From a bacterium (GTDB lineage: Bacteria; Auribacterota; Auribacteria; Auribacterales; Auribacteraceae): DNA of 8,967 nt. A program made the position numbers and the translations under genes. The DNA lies in contig JAGGZS010000033.1 of the NCBI GenBank assembly GCA_021161885.1, positions 1 to 8,967 of the forward strand, read 5' to 3'. The stretch's first letter is position 1, and each line of letters starts with the position of its first letter. Of the stretch, positions 7,155 through 8,967 are shown piece by piece. The notes below the pieces were generated by a model. It saw only the letters and a program-made list of their open reading frames with translations. It was not told the DNA's origin and made no database searches.

Positions 7155-7222
7155 GTCAATCTCGCAAAAACGGGAATCTATAGTTTGAAAAACTCTTGGA
7201 TGCCCACTTTAACGGGATAGAG
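7155..7222. repeat. Degenerate dRS3-like double palindrome
   Basis: The 68 bases form an imperfect inverted repeat centred at about 7188.5. Without gaps, roughly 19 of the outer 27 positions of the two arms match. Each arm also holds its own small hairpin: on the minus strand ATTCCCGTTTTTGCGAGAT (arm at 7155-7185) and TATCCCGTTAAAGTGGGCAT (arm at 7191-7222). Both resemble the ATTCCC-N8-GGGAAT palindrome known as dRS3 in Neisseria and seen as similar dispersed repeats in many bacteria. Both copies have point changes, so this looks like an old, decayed insertion. It begins 12 bases after the suhB-like stop codon and would form a large hairpin in that 3' UTR, perhaps stabilising or ending the transcript. 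Confidence 0.6.
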
Positions 7223-7234
7223 AAAAATTTTTTA

Positions 7235-8041
7235 CTAAAATGGATATTTAAGCGGCATTGAAGAGATTACAATTTCCTGTATTTCATTGTGTATAATCGT
7301 GTTAGAGGCTATGAAAGTTCTTGAAAAAAGATAATCTTTTCCGCCGGTAAAATCGGTAACCGTCCCGCCCGCTTCCTTGATAATTATTGATCCTGCCGCA
7401 CAGTCCCATGGATGAAGCCCGTGTTCCCAGAAGGCATCAAGCCGTCCGCAAGCTACATAAGCAAGGTCTATTGCCGCTGATCCGGGTCGGCGAATACCCT
7501 GACATCTCTTTAAAACAGATGAAAAACAATCCAGATATTTTTCCATAATAGCAAAATTTCGGAATGGAAACCCTGTGCCAATAAGCGCCCCTTGCATATT
7601 TTTTGTTTCCGAAACAGTTATAGGACTGCCGTTTAAAAAAGCGCCTTTTCCAGTTTGTGCACAAAATAATTCGTCTCTCGTCGGGTCGTATATGACCCCC
7701 ATTAACGGTGTTTTATTTTCGCATAACCCTATGGATACGCAAAAAGAAGGAAATCCATGGATATAGTTGGTTGTGCCGTCCAGAGGATCAATAACCCAGT
7801 ACAAATTCGGCGGTATGGTTTTATCTGAATAATTTTCTTCAGCCATAATTCCATAATCAGGAAACGATTTTTTTAATAACGATACTATCAGGGATTCGGC
7901 TTGTTTATCTACTTCAGTAACAAAATCATTAACCGCTTTAATTTCTATAGAAATTTTTTTGCCCGAGTTTAATCTATCTATCAAAAAAGCACCGGCTTGT
8001 TTAGCGATTTTTATAACAATATTTAATTTGTTACTGAACAT
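7235..8041 (-). CDS. suhB: Inositol-monophosphatase family phosphatase (SuhB-like)
   Basis: This cytosolic Mg2+-dependent sugar or inositol phosphate phosphatase has 268 residues, the normal length. Metal and catalytic motifs are complete: E68-E69 in GIMAEEN, IDPLDGTTN (84-92, with D85 and D88), RRPGSAAIDL (184-193), E206 in FWE and the family signature PWDCAAGSIIIKEAGG (211-226, with D213). The closest general match is bacterial SuhB, which in E. coli also takes part in rRNA antitermination. Whether that second role applies here cannot be seen, and other family substrates (such as NADP or fructose bisphosphate) are not excluded. The start ATG has AAAGGA seven bases upstream. It lies 56 bases after the lysine-rich gene, in the same direction, and 264 bases before ileS. 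Confidence 0.92.
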   Translation of the reverse strand: MFSNKLNIVIKIAKQAGAFLIDRLNSGKKISIEIKAVNDFVTEVDKQAESLIVSLLKKSFPDYGIMAEENYSDKTIPPNLYWVIDPLDGTTNYIHGFPSFCVSIGLCENKTPLMGVIYDPTRDELFCAQTGKGAFLNGSPITVSETKNMQGALIGTGFPFRNFAIMEKYLDCFSSVLKRCQGIRRPGSAAIDLAYVACGRLDAFWEHGLHPWDCAAGSIIIKEAGGTVTDFTGGKDYLFSRTFIASNTIIHNEIQEIVISSMPLKYPF

Positions 8042-8097
8042 AAAAATATCCTTTTAATCTTTTTTATGAATAGATAAATTAGGTCTACATTAAGGTA

Positions 8098-8709
8098 TTA
8101 TGTAATTTCTGTATTGTTATCGTTTTTTTTTGAAGATGCTGTTTTTTTAGTCTTCGTTGATGTAGATTTTTTTGGTTTATTCTGAGTTTTTCTACCGGTA
8201 GGTTTTTTTACCGTTTTTTTTGGTTCGGAACTAATTTTAACACCATTATCAGTAGCGATTTTTTTTTGTGGCGATTGTTCTTCAGTCTGTGTTTTCTCAG
8301 GTTTCTGCTCAGGTTTCTGCTCAGGTTTCTGCTCAGGTTTCCTTTGAGGTCTTATTTCGGAATATTTTGCTTTAAAACGAAACAAGGAGTTCAGTTTTTT
8401 TTGCGAGTACGATAAAGCCTGCCGGTTCGATTGAATATCTGTGTCCAGTTCTTTAATCATATTAAGATGTTCTTGGAGCGACATTGCTTTTTTGCGTTTC
8501 CAGCGATTGTAAGCCAATTCCCCTAATTTCATGCACGCCTTCTTCATTTTTAATTCCTGAGATTTTAAAGTGCAGAAATGTTTGGATAAATGAAACATAG
8601 TTTGAGATACTTTGGAAACCCAATAACCTGTTTTCTTGGCGGCAATACCTGTTTTTTTACCGCAAACAGATATAGTGCGCATGGTTTTTTTTACTTTAGG
8701 ATTATTCAT
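8098..8709 (-). CDS. Lysine-rich protein of unknown function with KPEQ repeats
   Basis: I do not recognise a named family. The 203 residues fall into three parts. Residues 1-48 are basic with scattered Cys and aromatic residues and no signal peptide. Residues 49-118 are charged and probably helical or coiled coil, including MKKACMKLGELAYNRWKRKK (55-74) and a second helix near 78-108. Residues 120-203 are low-complexity and very rich in Lys, Thr, Ser, Pro and Gln, with three KPEQ units and a KPEK unit at 124-139, then a tail resembling histone H1-like bacterial tails. Nucleic-acid or polyanion binding is a guess from charge. CGGAG six bases before ATG supports the start. The gene follows the small lipoprotein gene by 32 bases, so the two are likely co-transcribed. 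Its many A/T runs match the lysine content. Confidence 0.82.
   Translation of the reverse strand: MNNPKVKKTMRTISVCGKKTGIAAKKTGYWVSKVSQTMFHLSKHFCTLKSQELKMKKACMKLGELAYNRWKRKKAMSLQEHLNMIKELDTDIQSNRQALSYSQKKLNSLFRFKAKYSEIRPQRKPEQKPEQKPEQKPEKTQTEEQSPQKKIATDNGVKISSEPKKTVKKPTGRKTQNKPKKSTSTKTKKTASSKKNDNNTEIT
8293..8340 (-). repeat. In-frame 12-base tandem repeat encoding KPEQ
   Basis: On the minus strand AAACCTGAGCAG occurs three times without change, followed by a fourth unit, AAACCTGAGAAA. Unit length is four codons, so gain or loss of units would keep the reading frame and only change the length of the Pro/Lys/Glu/Gln linker (residues 124-139). The near-perfect DNA identity of the copies points to recent slippage. 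Confidence 0.9.
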
Positions 8710-8721
8710 ACTAAACTCCGT

Positions 8722-8749
8722 TTAATTAAAAAGTGTGTTTTTTAATTAA
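8722..8749. repeat. Perfect AT-only inverted repeat across the lipoprotein stop codon
   Basis: TTAATTAAAAA (8722-8732) and TTTTTAATTAA (8739-8749) are exact reverse complements, 11 bases each, around a six-base GTGTGT loop (ACACAC on the minus strand). It spans the TAA stop of the small lipoprotein gene (8742-8744) and ends two bases before the CGGAG ribosome-binding site of the next gene. The stem contains no G or C. It could be a weak terminator, an RNA end-stabiliser, or a binding site for a dimeric or AT-preferring protein. Confidence 0.6.
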
Positions 8750-8882
8750 TGCCTGTGCCGTCCAGAAAAATGTTTTCAACCGATTCCTGCATTCTTCTGG
8801 CATGTCGTTCAGTATTATAACAGCCTGCTAAAAAAAATGTCAATCCAGAAAGAACAAGTATAAGCATAATTATTCTTCTCAT
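8742..8882 (-). CDS. Small lipoprotein, 46 residues
   Basis: A short gene runs from ATG at 8882 to TAA at 8742-8744. Residues 1-3 (MRR) form the positive n-region, 4-17 (IIMLILVLSGLTFF) the hydrophobic core, and LAGC at 18-21 is a canonical lipobox with C21 as the lipidated residue. The mature part would be only 26 residues, beginning CYNTERHARRMQESVENIF and ending in GTGIN. Such tiny lipoproteins (entericidin-like in size) are common and rarely have known roles. GGAG with good spacing (AAAGGAGAAAGTA before ATG) supports the start strongly. It should be processed by the Lgt and LspA encoded at 2416-3758. It is the first of a likely short transcription unit with the lysine-rich gene. No homologous name is recognised. 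Confidence 0.8.
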   Translation of the reverse strand: MRRIIMLILVLSGLTFFLAGCYNTERHARRMQESVENIFLDGTGIN

Positions 8883-8955
8883 TACTTTCTCCTTTATCCA
8901 TAACCTTATATTATGAGTTACTTAGAAAAAATCTTCAGGGTATAATAATTCATTA

Positions 8956-8961
8956 ATTATA
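8956..8961 (-). promoter_or_regulatory. Possible -10 box for the small lipoprotein gene
   Basis: A perfect TATAAT on the minus strand lies 74 bases before the lipoprotein ATG. Its -35 partner would fall beyond the right window edge and cannot be seen. In this AT-rich context a lone match can be chance. A weaker CATAAT closer to the gene (about 8910) lacks a convincing -35. Confidence 0.3.
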
Positions 8962-8967
8962 TCGGGC

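Noticed and set aside
6971..7234. T-box riboswitch or tRNA gene before ileS
   Set aside because: No T-box core sequence (AGGGTGG-type), no specifier-loop pattern and no cloverleaf or T-loop GTTCGA-type sequence could be found in this stretch on either strand.
7437..7664. Second minus-strand reading frame inside suhB
   Set aside because: It overlaps intact catalytic motifs of the phosphatase in another frame; no domain or start signal supports it.
8293..8340. CRISPR-like array
   Set aside because: The units are 12 bases, directly tandem with no spacers, and in frame within a coding region, so this is a protein repeat.
8910..8946. Plus-strand TATAAT at 8941 and short ATG frame at 8913 leading out of the window
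   Set aside because: The -35 region is poor (TTACTT) and the frame stops after ten codons, so no rightward gene or promoter is supported.

Overview
This window carries an AT-rich bacterial chromosome segment in which every gene I can support lies on the minus strand, so transcription runs from high to low coordinates. The genes are ordinary bacterial housekeeping genes plus two small accessory genes at the right end. I see no phage, transposase, CRISPR array, tRNA or rRNA. The organism is Gram-negative-like: it has lipoprotein-processing enzymes and its own small lipoprotein. A TraR/DksA protein between ileS and lspA, and the Cys-rich Lgt signature, would fit a candidate phylum such as Omnitrophota or a deltaproteobacterium-like lineage. 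That placement is a low-confidence inference from memory of gene order and motifs.

Layout in transcription order. At the right end, 8742-8882 encodes a 46-residue lipoprotein. It is followed after 32 bases by a 203-residue lysine-rich protein of unknown function (8098-8709) with a KPEQ repeat, and then by an inositol-monophosphatase family enzyme, suhB-like (7235-8041). A 264-base gene-free stretch (6971-7234) follows. It holds a degenerate double palindrome, a strong candidate promoter and a terminator-like leader hairpin. The promoter appears to drive a very tight six-gene run: ileS (4154-6970), a TraR/DksA zinc-finger gene (3759-4136), lspA (3297-3758), lgt (2416-3300), an rluD-type pseudouridine synthase (1491-2423) and manA (503-1489). 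After ileS the junctions are 17 bases, 0 bases, a 4-base overlap, an 8-base overlap and 1 base, which implies co-transcription and translational coupling.

A 90-base gap (413-502) with a near-ideal sigma-70-type promoter separates manA from a gene cut off by the left window edge (1-412). That gene encodes a multi-membrane-spanning methyltransferase of the isoprenylcysteine carboxyl methyltransferase (ICMT)-like type.

Functionally, the operon groups protein synthesis (ileS), probable RNA polymerase or stress control (TraR/DksA), the first two steps of lipoprotein maturation (Lgt adds diacylglyceryl, LspA removes the signal peptide), rRNA modification (RluD type) and mannose/GDP-mannose precursor supply (ManA). 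The small lipoprotein at the right end is a plausible substrate of the Lgt and LspA encoded a few kilobases away. I found no clear novel multi-gene system. The most unusual items are the lipoprotein plus lysine-rich protein pair, the AT-only palindrome between them, the double palindrome after suhB, and the candidate attenuator before ileS.
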